DNA of 64,000 bases from the NCBI RefSeq assembly GCF_965638725.1, contig NC_134976.1, positions 1,488,001 to 1,552,000 on the forward strand, in the 5' to 3' direction. The stretch comes from Aptenodytes patagonicus (lineage: Eukaryota; Chordata; Aves; Sphenisciformes; Spheniscidae). This document shows, piece by piece, positions 34,631 through 46,234 of this stretch. The translations under genes were made by a program, and so were the position numbers. Under the pieces are notes generated by a model that saw only the letters and a list, made by a program, of their open reading frames with translations, was not told where the DNA came from and made no database searches. Position 1 is the first letter of the stretch. Each line of letters begins with the position of its first letter.

Positions 34631-35660
34631 AGGATTTTGCTCCATTTTGGGGGGAGGCGGGGGTTGCTGCTGCTTCATTTTGGGGTGAAGAATTTGTTGC
34701 ACTTTTATGGGGAGAAGTGGTGCTGCTCCCTCTCAGGGTGGAGAGGGGCCGCTGCTCCCTTTTGGGGCAGGGGGAGAGCTGGTGCTGCTGTTTTTGGGGG
34801 GGGGGGGGGGGGGGGAGAGAACTGCCGCTGCTCCATGTTGGGGAGTGGACTTGCTGCTGCTCTGTTTTGGGGGGGGGGAGGTGGGGGTGGCCGCTGCTCT
34901 GGTTTTGTGGTGAAGAATTTGCTGCTCTGTTTTGGGGGGGAGGGTTGGTGCTGCTCCATTTTAGGGCGGAGAGTTGGTGCTGCTCCATTTTGGGGAGGGG
35001 AGAGGGGCTGCTGCTCTGTTTGGGGGGCGGGTTGGTGCTGCTCCATTTTAGGGGGGAGAGTTGGTGCTGCTCTATTTTGGGGAGGGGAGAGGGGCCGCAG
35101 CTCCGTTTTGGGGAGGTGAGGGGCTGCAGCTCTGTTTTCAGCTCTGTTCCAGGGGGGAGAGTTGGTGCTGCTCCTTTTTTGGGGGGGAGAGTTGGTGCTG
35201 CTCCCTTTAGGGGAAGAGAGGGGCTGCTGCTCTGTTTTGGGGTGGTTGAGTGGTGATGCTCCGTTTCAGGGGGGGGGAAGGGGGCGCTGCTCCATTTCGG
35301 GGGGGGGGGGGGGGGGAGGGGCTGCTGCTCTGTTTCTGGGGGGGGGGGGAGAGGGGCCGCTGCTCTGTTTTGGGGTGGTTGAGTGGTGATGCTCCGTTTC
35401 GGGGGGGGGGGAAGGGGGCGCTGCTCCATTACGGGGGGGGGGGGGAGAGGGGCCGCTGCTCTGTTTCTGGGGGGGGGGAGGGCCGCTGCTCTGTTTCTGG
35501 GGGGGGGGAGGGCCGCTGCTCCGTTTTGGGGGGAAGAGTGGTGCTGCTCTGTTATGAGAGGATAAATGGTGATGCTCCATATTGAGGAGGGAGGGTGGTG
35601 CTGCTCCATTTCGGGGGGGCGGAGTGGTGCTGCTCTGTTTTGGGGCAGAGAGTTGCCACA
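34631..35660 (+). repeat. G-rich minisatellite, heterogeneous left part
   Basis: Units of about 30-45 bases around GGTGCTGCTCCGTTTTGGGG with GAGAGTGGTGATGCTCC variants. Unit spacing and sequence are variable. Poly-G runs of 7 to 18 occur in most units. Confidence 0.9.
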
Positions 35661-38600
35661 GCTCCGTTTTGGGGGGGGGGTGAGGGCCCGCTGCTCCGTT
35701 TCGGGGGGGGGGGGGGGGGTGAGGGCCCGCTGCTCCGTTTCGGGGGGGGGGGGGGGGGAGGGCCCGCTGCTCCGTTTCGGGGGGGGGGGGGGGTGAGGGC
35801 CCGCTGCTGCTCCGTTTCGGGGGCGGGGGGGGTGAGGGCCCGCTGCTCCGTTTCGGAGGGGGGGGTGAGGGCCCGCTGCTGCTCCGTTTTGGGGGGGGGG
35901 GTGAGGGCCCGCTGCTGCTCCGTTTCGGGGGGGGGGTGAGGGCCCGCTGCTGCTCTGTTTTGGGGGGGGGTGAGGGCCCGCTGCTGCTCTGTTTCGGGGG
36001 GGGGGGGGGGTGAGGGCCCGCTGCTGCTCCGTTTTGGGGGGGGGTGAGGGCCCGCTGCTGCTCCGTTTTGGGGGGGGGTGAGGGCCCGCTGCTGCTCCGT
36101 TTTGGGGGGGGGGGTGAGGGCCCGCTGCTGCTCCGTTTTGGGGGGGGGGTGAGGGCCTGCTGCTGCTCCGTTTTGGGTGGGGTGAGGGCCCGCTGCTGCT
36201 CCGTTTCGGGGGGGGGGTGAGGGCCCGCTGCTGCTCTGTTTTGGGGGGGGGTGAGGGCCCGCTGCTGCTCTGTTTCGGGGGGGGGGGGGTGAGGGCCCGC
36301 TGCTGCTCCGTTTCGGGGGGGGGGGGGTGAGGGCCCGCTGCTGCTCTGTTTTGGGGGGGGTGAGGGCCTGCTGCTGCTCCGTTGCGGGGGGGGGGGGGTG
36401 AGGGCCCGCTGCTGCTCCGTTTCGGGGGGGGGGGGGGGGTGAGGGCCCGCTGCTGCTCCGTTTCGGGGGGGGGGAGGGCCCGCTGCTGCTCCGTTTTGGG
36501 GGGGGGGGGGTGAGGGCTCGCTGCTGCTCCGTTTCGGAGGGGGGGGTGAGGGCCCGCTGCTGCTCCGTTTCGGGGGGGGGTGAGGGCTCGCTGCTGCTCC
36601 GTTTCAGGGGGGGGGGTGAGGGCCCGCTGCTGCTCCGTTTCGGGGGGGGGGGGGGGGTGAGGGCTCGCTGCTGCTCCGTTTCGGGGGGGGGGGTGAGGGC
36701 TCGCTGCTGCTCCGTTTCGGGGGGGGGGGGTGAGGGCTCGCTGCTGCTCCGTTTCGGGGGGGGGGGTGAGGGCCCGCTGCTGCTCCGTTTTGGGGGGGGG
36801 GGGTGAGGGCCCGCTGCTGCTCCGTTGCGGGGGGGGGGGGGGGGGGGGTGAGGGCCCGCTGCTGCTCCGTTTCGGGGGGGGGGGGGGTGAGGGCCCGCTG
36901 CTGCTCCGTTGCGGGGGGGGGGGGGGGGGGTGAGGGCCCGCTGCTGCTCCGTTGCGGGGGGGGGGGGGGGGGGGTGAGGGCCCGCTGCTGCTCCGTTTCG
37001 GGGGGGGGGGGGGGCGGGGGGGTGAGGGCCCGCTGCTGCTCCGTTTCGGGGGGGGGCGGGGGGGGGGGTGAGGGCCCGCTGCTGCTCCGTTTCGGGGGGG
37101 GGGGTGAGGGCTCGCTGCTGCTCCGTTTCGGGGGGGGGGGGTGAGGGCTCGCTGCTGCTCCGTTTCGGGGGGGGGGGTGAGGGCCCGCTGCTGCTCCGTT
37201 TTGGGGGGGGGGGGGTGAGGGCCCGCTGCTGCTCCGTTGCGGGGGGGGGGGGGGGGGGGGGTGAGGGCCCGCTGCTGCTCCGTTTCGGGGGGGGGGGGGG
37301 GGTGAGGGCCCGCTGCTGCTCCGTTGCGGGGGGGGGGGGGGGGGGTGAGGGCCCGCTGCTGCTCCGTTGCGGGGGGGGGGGGGGGGGGGGGGTGAGGGCC
37401 CGCTGCTGCTCCGTTTCGGGGGGGCGGGGGGGCGGGCGGGGGTGAGGGCCCGCTGCTGCTCCGTTTCGGGGGGGGGCGGGGGGGGGGGGGTGAGGGCCCG
37501 CTGCTGCTCCGTTTCGGGGGGGGGGGGGGGGGTGAGGGCCCGCTGCTGCTCCGTTTTGGGGGGGGGGTGAGGGCCCGCTGCTGCTCCGTTTTGGGGGGGG
37601 GGGGTGAGGGCCCGCTGCTGCTCCGTTTTGGGGGGGGGGGGTGAGGGCCCGCTGCTGCTCCGTTTTGGGGGGGGGGGTGAGGGCCCGCTGCTGCTCCGTT
37701 TTGGGGGGGGGGGGTGAGGGCCCGCTGCTGCTCCGTTTTGGGGGGGGGGGTGAGGGCCCGCTGCTGCTCCGTTTTGGGGGGGGGGTGAGGGCCCGCTGCT
37801 GCTCCGTTTTGGGGGGGGGGGTGAGGGCCCGCTGCTGCTCCGTTTTGGGGGGGGGGGTGAGGGCCCGCTGCTGCTCCGTTTTGGGGGGGGGGTGAGGGCC
37901 CGCTGCTGCTCCGTTTTGGGGGGGGTGTGAGGGCCCGCTGCTGCTCCGTTTTGGGGGGGGGGTGAGGGCCCGCTGCTGCTCCGTTTTGGGGGGGGGGTGA
38001 GGGCCCGCTGCTGCTCCGTTTCGGGGGGGGGGTGAGGGCCCGCTGCTGCTCTGTTTTGGGGGGGGGTGAGGGCCCGCTGCTGCTCTGTTTCGGGGGGGGG
38101 GGGGGGTGAGGGCCCGCTGCTGCTCCGTTTTGGGGGGGGGTGAGGGCCCGCTGCTGCTCCGTTTTGGGGGGGTGGTGAGGGCCCGCTGCTGCTCCGTTTT
38201 GGGGGGGGGGTGAGGGCCCGCTGCTGCTCCGTTTTGGGGGGGGGGTGAGGGCCCGCTGCTGCTCCGTTTCGGGGGGGGGGTGAGGGCCCGCTGCTGCTCT
38301 GTTTTGGGGGGGGGGTGAGGGCCCGCTGCTGCTCTGTTTCGGGGGGTGGGGGGGGTGAGGGCCCGCTGCTGCTCCGTTTCGGGGGGGGGGGGGGGTGAGG
38401 GCCCGCTGCTGCTCCGTTTCGGGGGGGGGGAGGGCCCGCTGCTGCTCCGTTTCGGGGGGGGGGGGTGAGGGCTCGCTGCTGCTCCGTTTCGGAGGGGGGG
38501 GTGAGGGCCCGCTGTTGCTCCGTTTCGGGGGGGGGGAGGGCCCGCTGCTGCTCCGTTTCGGGGGGGGGGTGAGGGCTCGCTGCTGCTCCGTTTCGGGGGG

Positions 38601-41600
38601 GGGGGGTGAGGGCTCGCTGCTGCTCCGTTTCGGGGGGGGGGTGAGGGCCTGCTGCTGCTCCGTTTCGGGGGGGGGGGGGGGGTGAGGGCTCGCTGCTGCT
38701 CCGTTTCGGGGGGGGGGGGGGGTGAGGGCCCGCTGCTGCTCCGTTTCGGGGGGGGGGGATGAGGGCCCGCTGCTGCTCCGTTTCGGGGGGGGGTGTGAGG
38801 GCCCGCTGCTGCTCCGTTTCGGGGGGGGGGTGAGGGCCTGCTGCTCCGTTTCGGGGGGGGGGTGAGGGCTCGCTGCTGCTCCGTTTCGGGGGGGGGGGTG
38901 AGGGCCCGCTGCTGCTCCGTTTCGGGGGGGGGGGTGAGGGCCCGCTGCTGCTCCGTTTCGGGGGGGGGTGAGGGTTCGCTGCTGCTCCGTTTCGGGGGGG
39001 GGGGGGTGAGGGCCTGCTGCTGCTCCGTTTCGGGGGGGGGGAGGGCCCGCTGCTGCTCCGTTTCAGGGGGGGGGTGAGGGCTCGCTGTTGCTCCGTTTCG
39101 GGGGGGGGGTGAGGGCCCGCTGCTGCTCCGTTGCGGGGGGGGGGGGGGGGTGAGGGCCCGCTGCTGCTCCGTTTCGGGGGGGGGGGGGTGAGGGCCCGCT
39201 GCTGCTCCGTTTCGGGGGGGGGGGGGGGTGAGGGCCCGCTGCTGCTCCGTTTCGGGGGGGGGTGAGGGCTCGCTGCTGCTCCGTTTCGGGGGGGGGGGGT
39301 GAGGGCTCGCTGCTGCTCCGTTTCGGGGGGGGGGTGAGGGCTCGCTGCTGCTCCGTTTCGGGGGGGGGGGGGGGGGGGTGAGGGCTCGCTGCTGCTCCGT
39401 TTCAGGGGGGGGTGAGGGCTCGCTGCTGCTCCGTTTCGGGGGGAGGGAGGGCCCGCTGCTGCTCCGTTTCAGGGGGGGGGTGAGGGCTCGCTGTTGCTCC
39501 GTTTCGGGGGGGGGGGGGGTGAGGGCTCGCTGCTGCTCCGTTTCGGGGGGGGGGGGGGGGGGGGGGGGTGAGGGCTCGCTGCTGCTCCGTTTCGGGGGGG
39601 GGGGGGGGTGAGGGCCCGCTGCTGCTCCGTTTCGGGGGGGGGGTGAGGGCCCGCTGCTGCTCCGTTTCAGGGGGGGGGGTTAGGGCTCGCTGCTGCTCCG
39701 TTTCGGGGGGGGGGGGGGGGGTGTGAGGGCCCGCTGTTGCTCCGTTTCGGGGGGGGGTGAGGGCTCGCTGTTGCTCCGTTTCGGGGGGGGGGAGGGCCCG
39801 CTGCTGCTCCGTTTCGGGGGGGGGGAGGGCCCGCTGCTGCTCCGTTTCGGGGGGGGGGGGGTGAGGGCCCGCTGCTGCTGCGTTTCGGGGGGGGGTGAGG
39901 GCTCGCTGCTGCTCCGTTTCGGGGGGGGGTGAGGGCCCGCTGCTGCTCCGTTTCGGGGGGGGGGGGGGGGGTGGGGGAGGGCCCGCTGCTGCTCCGTTTC
40001 GGGGGGGGGGGGGGGGTGAGGGCCCGCTGCTGCTCCGTTTCGGGGGGGGGGGGGGGGTGAGGGCCCGCTGCTGCTCCGTTTCGGGGGGGGGTGAGGGCTC
40101 GCTGCTGCTCCGTTTCGGGGGGGGGGAGGGGGCCCGCTGCTGCTCCGTTTCGGGGGGGGGGGGGTGAGGGCTCGCTGCTGCTCCGTTTCGGGGGGGGGGG
40201 TGAGGGCTCGCTGCTGCTCCGTTTCGGGGGGGGGGGGGTGAGGGCCCGCTGCTGCTCCGTTTCGGGGGGGGGGGGGTGTGAGGGCTCGCTGCTGCTCCGT
40301 TTCGGGGGGAGGGAGGGCCCGCTGCTGCTCCGTTTCAGGGGGGGGGTGAGGGCTCGCTGTTGCTCCGTTTCGGGGGGGGGGGGGGGTGAGGGCTCGCTGC
40401 TGCTCCGTTTCGGGGGGGGGGGGGGGGGGGGGGGGTGAGGGCTCGCTGCTGCTCCGTTTCGGGGGGGGGGGGGGGTGAGGGCCCGCTGCTGCTCCGTTTC
40501 GGGGGGGGGGTGAGGGCCCGCTGCTGCTCCGTTTCAGGGGGGGGGGTTAGGGCTCGCTGCTGCTCCGTTTCGGGGGGGGGGGGGGGGGTGTGAGGGCCCG
40601 CTGTTGCTCCGTTTCGGGGGGGGGTGAGGGCTCGCTGTTGCTCCGTTTCGGGGGGGGGGAGGGCCCGCTGCTGCTCCGTTTCGGGGGGGGGGGGTGAGGG
40701 CCCGCTGCTGCTGCGTTTCGGGGGGGGGTGAGGGCTCGCTGCTGCTCCGTTTCGGGGGGGGGGGTGAGGGCTCGCTGCTGCTCCGTTTCGGGGGGGGGTG
40801 AGGGCCCGCTGCTGCTCCGTTTCGGGGGGGGGGGGGGGGGGGGGGTGGGTGAGGGCCCGCTGCTGCTCCGTTTCGGGGGGGGGGGGGGGGTGAGGGCCCG
40901 CTGCTGCTCCGTTTCGGGGGGGGGGGGGGGGGGTGAGGGCCCGCTGCTGCTCCGTTTCGGGGGGGGGGTGAGGGCTCGCTGCTGCTCCGTTTCGGGGGGG
41001 GGGAGGGGGCCCGCTGCTACTCCGTTTCGGGGGGGGGGGGTGAGGGCTCGCTGCTGCTCCGTTTCGGGGGGGGGGGTGAGGGCTCGCTGCTGCTCCGTTT
41101 CGGGGGGGGGGGGGGTGAGGGCCCGCTGCTGCTCCGTTTCGGGGGGGGGGGGGTGTGAGGGCCCGCTGGTGCTCCGTTTCGGGGGGGGGGGGGGGGTGAG
41201 GGCCCGCTGGTGCTCCGTTTCGGGGGCGGGGGGGTGAGGGCCCGCTGCTGCTGCTCCGTTTCGGGGGTGGTGAGGACCCGCTGCTCCGTTTCGGGGGGGG
41301 GGTGAGGGCCCGCTGCTGCTCCGTTTCGGGGGGGGGGGTGAGGGCCCGCTGCTGCTCCGTTTTGGGGGGGCTGAGGGCCCGCTCCTTCTCTGTTTCGGGG
41401 GGGGGGTGAGGGCCCGCTGCTGCTGCTGCTCCGTTTCGGGGGGGGGGTGAGGGCCCGCTGCTGCTGCTGCTCCGTTTCGGGGGGGGGGGTGAGGGCTCGC
41501 TGCTGCTGCTCCGTTTCGGGGGGGGGGTGAGGGCCCGCTGCTGCTGCTGCTCCGTTTCGGGGGGGGGGGGGTGAGGGCCCGCTGCTGCTCCGTTTTGGGG

Positions 41601-42560
41601 GTCGGGGTGCGGGCCCGCTGCTGCTCCGTTTCGGGGGGGGGGGGGGGTGAGGGCCCGCTGCTGCTCTGTTTCGGGGGGGGGGGGGGGTGAGGGCCCGCTG
41701 CTGCTCCGTTTCGGGGGGGGGGGGTGGGGGGTGAGGGCCCGCTGCTGCTCCGTTTCGGGGGGGGGGGGTGAGGGCCCGCTGCTGCTCCGTTGCGGGGGGG
41801 GGGGGGGGTGAGGGCCCGCTGCTGCTCCGTTTCGGGGGGGGGGGGGGGGGGGGTGTGAGGGCCCGCTGCTGCTCCGTTTCGGGGGGGGGGGGGGTGTGAG
41901 GGCCCGCTGCTGCTCCGTTTCGGGGGGGAGGAGAGTGCTGCTGCTCCGTTTTGGGGGGGGGGTGAGGGCCCGCTGCTCCGTTTCGGGGGGGCGAGGGCCC
42001 GCTGCTCCGTTTCGGGCGGGGCGAGGGCCCGTTGCTGCTCCGTTTCGGGGGGGGCGAGGGCCCGTTGCTGCTCCGTTTCGGGGGGGGCGAGGGCCCGTTG
42101 CTGCTCCGTTTCGGGGGGGGCGAGGGCCCGTTGCTGCTCCGTTTCGGGGGGGGCGAGGGCCCGTTGCTGCTCCGTTTCGGGGGGGGCGAGGGCCCGTTGC
42201 TGCTCCGTTTCGGCGGGGGCGAGGGCCCGTTGCTGCTCCGTTTCGGGGGGGGGGGCGTGAGGGCCCGCTGCTCCGTTTCGGGGGGGGCGTGAGGGCCCGC
42301 TGCTCCGTTTCGGGGGGGTGGTGAGGGCCCGCTGCTCCGTTTTGGGGGGCGGGGGTGAGGGCCCGCTGCTGCTCCGTTTCGGGGGGCGGGGGTGAGGGCC
42401 CGCTGCTGCTGCTGCTCCGTTTCGGGGGGGGGGTGACGGCCCGCTGCTGCTCCGTTTCGGGGGGGGGGGGGGTGAGGGCCCGCTGCTGCTCCGTTTCGGG
42501 GGGGGGGGTGAGGGCCCGCTGCTGCTCCGTTTCGGGGGGGGTGAGGGCCCACTGCTCCGT
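35661..42560 (+). repeat. G-rich minisatellite, homogeneous core (about 185 units)
   Basis: Nearly every unit reads TGAGGGCCCGCTGCTGCTCC, then GTTTCG or GTTTTG, then a G run of about 7 to 26. Period is 33-45 bases, set by the run length. Subtypes form blocks: GAGGGCTCGC, CCGTTGCGGGG, CTCTGTTTT and, at 42000-42250, seven copies of GCGAGGGCCCGTTGCTGCTC. Internal segmental duplications are visible (see findings). Long minus-strand open frames here are repeat products. Confidence 0.93.
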
Positions 42561-45500
42561 TTTGGGGGAGGAGAGTTGCTGCTGCTCCGTTTTGGGGGGG
42601 GGAGGAGAGTGCTGCTGCTCGGTTTCGGGGGGGCAAGGGGCTGCTGCTCCATGTCGGGGGGCGGGGAGAGGGGCCACTACTCTGTTATGGGGGGGAAGAG
42701 TGGTGCTGCTCCGCATTGAGGAGGAGGGTGGTGCTGCTCCATTTTGGGGAGGGGATGGGGGCTGCTGCTCCCTTTTGGGGGGGTGAGGGGCTGGTGCTCC
42801 GTTTTGGGGGGGGGGAGAGTGGTGCTGCTCCATTTTGGGGGGGGAGTGGTGCTGCTCCGTTTTGGGGGGGGGCGAGGGGCCACTGTTCCGTTTTGGGGGG
42901 AGAGGGCCCAGAGCTCCGTTTCAGCGGGTGAGGGAGCCCTGCGCCATTTCAGGCCGATGAGCTGTTGCTGCTCCGTTTTGGGGGGGAGGGGGCTGCTGCT
43001 CTGTTTTGGGGGGGGGAGAGTTGCCACAGCTCAGTTTTGGGGGGGGCGAGGGGCCACTGCTCTGTTTCTGGGGGGACAAGGGCTGCTGCTCTGTTTTGGG
43101 GGGGGGGGGAGAGTGGTGATGCTCCGTTTGGAGAGGAGAGATGGTGATGCTCCGTATTGAGGAGGAGGGTGGTGCTGCTCCTTTGGGGGGGGGGGGGGGG
43201 AGTGGTGCTGCTCCGTTTTAGGTCAGAGTTGCCACAGCTTGGTTTCGGGGGGAGAGGGAGCCCTGCTCCGTTTCGGGCTGATGAGCTGCTGCTGCTCCGT
43301 TTTGGGGGGGAGGGTGGTGCTGCTCTGTTTTGGGGGGGACAAGGGCTGCTGCTCTGTTTTGGGGAGGGGATGGGGGCCGCTGCTGCTCTGTTTTGGGGGG
43401 GAGGGTGGTGCTGCTCTGTTTTCGGGGGGACAAGGGCCGCTGCTCCATTTTGGGGGGGGGAGAGTGGTGATGCTCCGTTTTGGGGGGGAAAGTGATGCTG
43501 CTCTGTTTTGGGGAGGAGATGGGCCGCAGCTCCGTTTTGGGGGGGGCGAGGGGCCACTGCTCCGTTTTGGGGGGGAGAGTGGTGCTGCTCTGTTTTGGGG
43601 GGGACAAGGGTCGCTCCTCCGTTTTGGGGGGGGTGAGAGTGGTGATGCTCCGTTTTGGGGGGGGAAGGTGATGCTGCTATGTTTTGGGGGGGGAGGGAGA
43701 GTGATGATGCTCCATTTTGGGGTGTGTGGGGGGAAGAGTGGTACTGCTCCGTTTTGAGAGGAGGGAAGGTGCCGCTCCATATTGAAAAGGAGGGTGGTGC
43801 TGCTCCGTTTTGGGGAGGGGATGGGGGCCGCTGCTCTGTTTCAGGGGGGAGCGTGGTGCTGCTCTGTTTTGGGGGGGACAAGGGCCGCTGCTCTGTTTTG
43901 GGGGGGGAGAGTGGTGATGCTCCGTTTTGGGGGGGAAAGTGATGCTGCTCTGTTTTGGGGAGGAGATAGGCCGCAGCTCCGTTTTGGGGGGGAAGAGTGG
44001 TACTGCTCCGTATTGAGGAGGAGGGTGGTGATGCTCCATTTTGGGGAGGGGATGGGGGCTGCTGCTCTGTTTCGGTGGGGGCGAGGGGCCACTGCTCCAT
44101 TTTGGGGGGGGGAGAGTGGTGCTGCTCCATTTTGGGGGGGGGGGGGAGAGTTGCCACAGCTCGGTTTTGGGGGGGGTGAGGGGCCGCTGCTCTGTTTCTG
44201 GGGGGACAAGGGCTGCTGCTCCGTTTCGGGGGGGGAGAGTGGTGATGGTCTGTTTTGAGGAGGAGGGTGGTGCTGCTCCTTTTTGGGGAGGGGACAGGGG
44301 CTGATGCTCCTTTTTGGGGGGGGAGTGGTGCTGCTCTGTTTTAGGTCAGAGTTGCCACAGCTTGGTTTTGGGGGAGAGGGAGCCCTGCTCCGTTTCAGGC
44401 TGATGAGCTGCTGCTGCTCTGTTTCGGGGGGGAGGGTGGTGCTGCTCTGTTTTGGGGGAGACAAGGGCTGCTGCTCTGTTTTGGGGGGGGGATGGGGGCC
44501 GCTGCTCTGTTTCGGGGGGGAGGGTGGTGATGCTCCGTATTGAGGAGGAGGATGGTGCTGCTCTGTTTTGGGGAGGGAATGGGGGCCGCTGCTCTGTTTC
44601 GGGGGGAGGTGTGCTGCTCCATTTTGGGGGGGAGGGTGGTGCTGCTCTGTTTTGGGGAATAGGGTGGTGCAGCTCCGTTTCGGGGGCGTGAGGGGGCTGC
44701 TGCTCTGTTTCTGGGGGGAGAGTGGTGCAGCTCTGTTTCGGGGGGGGGGAGAGAGTGGTTCTGTTCCGTTTTGGGGGGGGAGACGTGGCCGCTGCTTACT
44801 TGCATGGGGGAGAGTGGTGCCGCTCTCTTAAGGGGGGGGAGTGGGTGTTGCTCCGTTCTGGGAAGGAGGGTGGTGCTGCTCAGTTTTGGGGGAAGACAGA
44901 GGATGCTGCTCAGTTTCTGGGGGGACAAGGGCCGCTGCTCCATTTTGAGGGGGAGAGGGGCCACTGCTCCGTTTCAGAGGGGGAGTGTGGTGCTGCTCGG
45001 TTTCAGGGGGGCGAGGGGATGCTGCTCAGTTTTGGGGGGGGGGGGAGTGGTGCTGCTCAGTTTCAAGGAGGAGAGGTGGTGATGCACCATTTGGGGAGGA
45101 GAGTTGCCGCTGGTCCATTTTGGGGGGGAGAGGGGCTGCTGTTCCGTTTTGGGGGGGAGAGGGGCCACTTCTCCGTTTCAAGGGGTGTGAGGGGCTGCAG
45201 CTCTGTTTTTGCAAGGGGAGAGTGGTGCTGCTCTGTTTTGGGGTGGGTGGGGTGGGTGGTGCTTCTCTGTTAAGGGGGGGGAGAGTGGTGCTGCTCCGTT
45301 AAGAGGGGGGGAGTGGTGATGCTCTGTTCTGGGGAGGAGGGTGGTGCTGCTCCGTTTTGGGGGGGGAGAGTGGTGCTGCTCTGTTAAGGGGGGGCAGTGG
45401 TGATGCTCTGTTCTGGGGAGGAGGGTGGTGCTGCTCTGTTTCAGGGGAAGACAGAGGCTGCTGTTCCATTTCTGGGGGGACAAGGGCGCTGCTCCGTTTT

Positions 45501-45700
45501 GGGGAGGAGAGTTGTCCCTGCTCTATTTTTGGGGAGGAGAGTTGCTGCTGGTTGGGTTCGGGGGGGAGAGGGGCCGCAGTTCTGTTCTGAGGGGGTTAGG
45601 GATTGCAGCAGCGTTCTGGGGAGAAGAGTTGCTGCTGCTCTGTTTTGGGGAGGAAAAGATGGTGCTCTGTATGGGGGAGAAGTGACTGCTCTCTTGCGGG
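42561..45700 (+). repeat. G-rich minisatellite, heterogeneous right part
   Basis: Units around GAGAGTGGTGATGCTCCGT and ACAAGGGCTGCTGCTCTG with TTTTGGGGGG runs, the same element type as 34631-35660. Blocks recur at about 400-600-base spacing (for example TTTTAGGTCAGAGTTGCCAC at 43216 and at 44339). Confidence 0.9.
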
Positions 45701-46234
45701 AAATGTTGCTTGATGCTCTGCTTAGGGGAGGTGGTTCTGCTCTGCTTAGAGGAGGAGTTGCTGCTTACTCCTGGGTAGTGGGTGCTGTGTTCACTTGGGG
45801 AGTTTCTGCTGCTCTGATTTGGGGAGAAAAGCTGCTGCTGCTCGGTTTTTGGGAGAAGAGTGTTGCTATTGCTTTTTAGGGAGAATTTGCTGCTCTGTTT
45901 TTGGGGAGAAGAGTTGCCGATCTCTTGTGAGGAAGAGTTGCTGCCGCTCCCTTTTGGGGCGGAAAAGATGGTGCTCTGAACTGGGTAGAAGTGACTGCCG
46001 TCTTCTGGAGTGGACTTGCTTGCTGCTCTGTTAAGGGGAGGCGTTGCTGCTCTCCTTAGTGGAGGAGTTGCTGCTTACTTCTGGGTAGGTAGTGCAGTTT
46101 TGTTTTGGGGAGAGTTTCTGCTGCTCTGTTTTGGAGATAAGAGTATTGCTGCAATGTTTGAGAGAAGAGTTGCTGTTACTCCGTTCTTAGCACAAGATTT
46201 GCTGCCGCTCTGTTCATTGCGGAAGACTTGCTGC
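45701..46234 (+). repeat. Degenerate edge of the G-rich minisatellite
   Basis: G runs shrink to 3-5 and units decay (TTGCTGCTGCTCTGTTTTGG, AGGAGAAGAGTTGC), ending at TTGCTGC directly against the first satellite unit. No gene is seen. Confidence 0.75.

Noticed and set aside
40335..42833. Minus-strand frames of 500-830 codons rich in Pro, Ser and Glu
   Set aside because: Direct translation of the C-run minisatellite strand; frame depends on homopolymer length and is not maintained between units.
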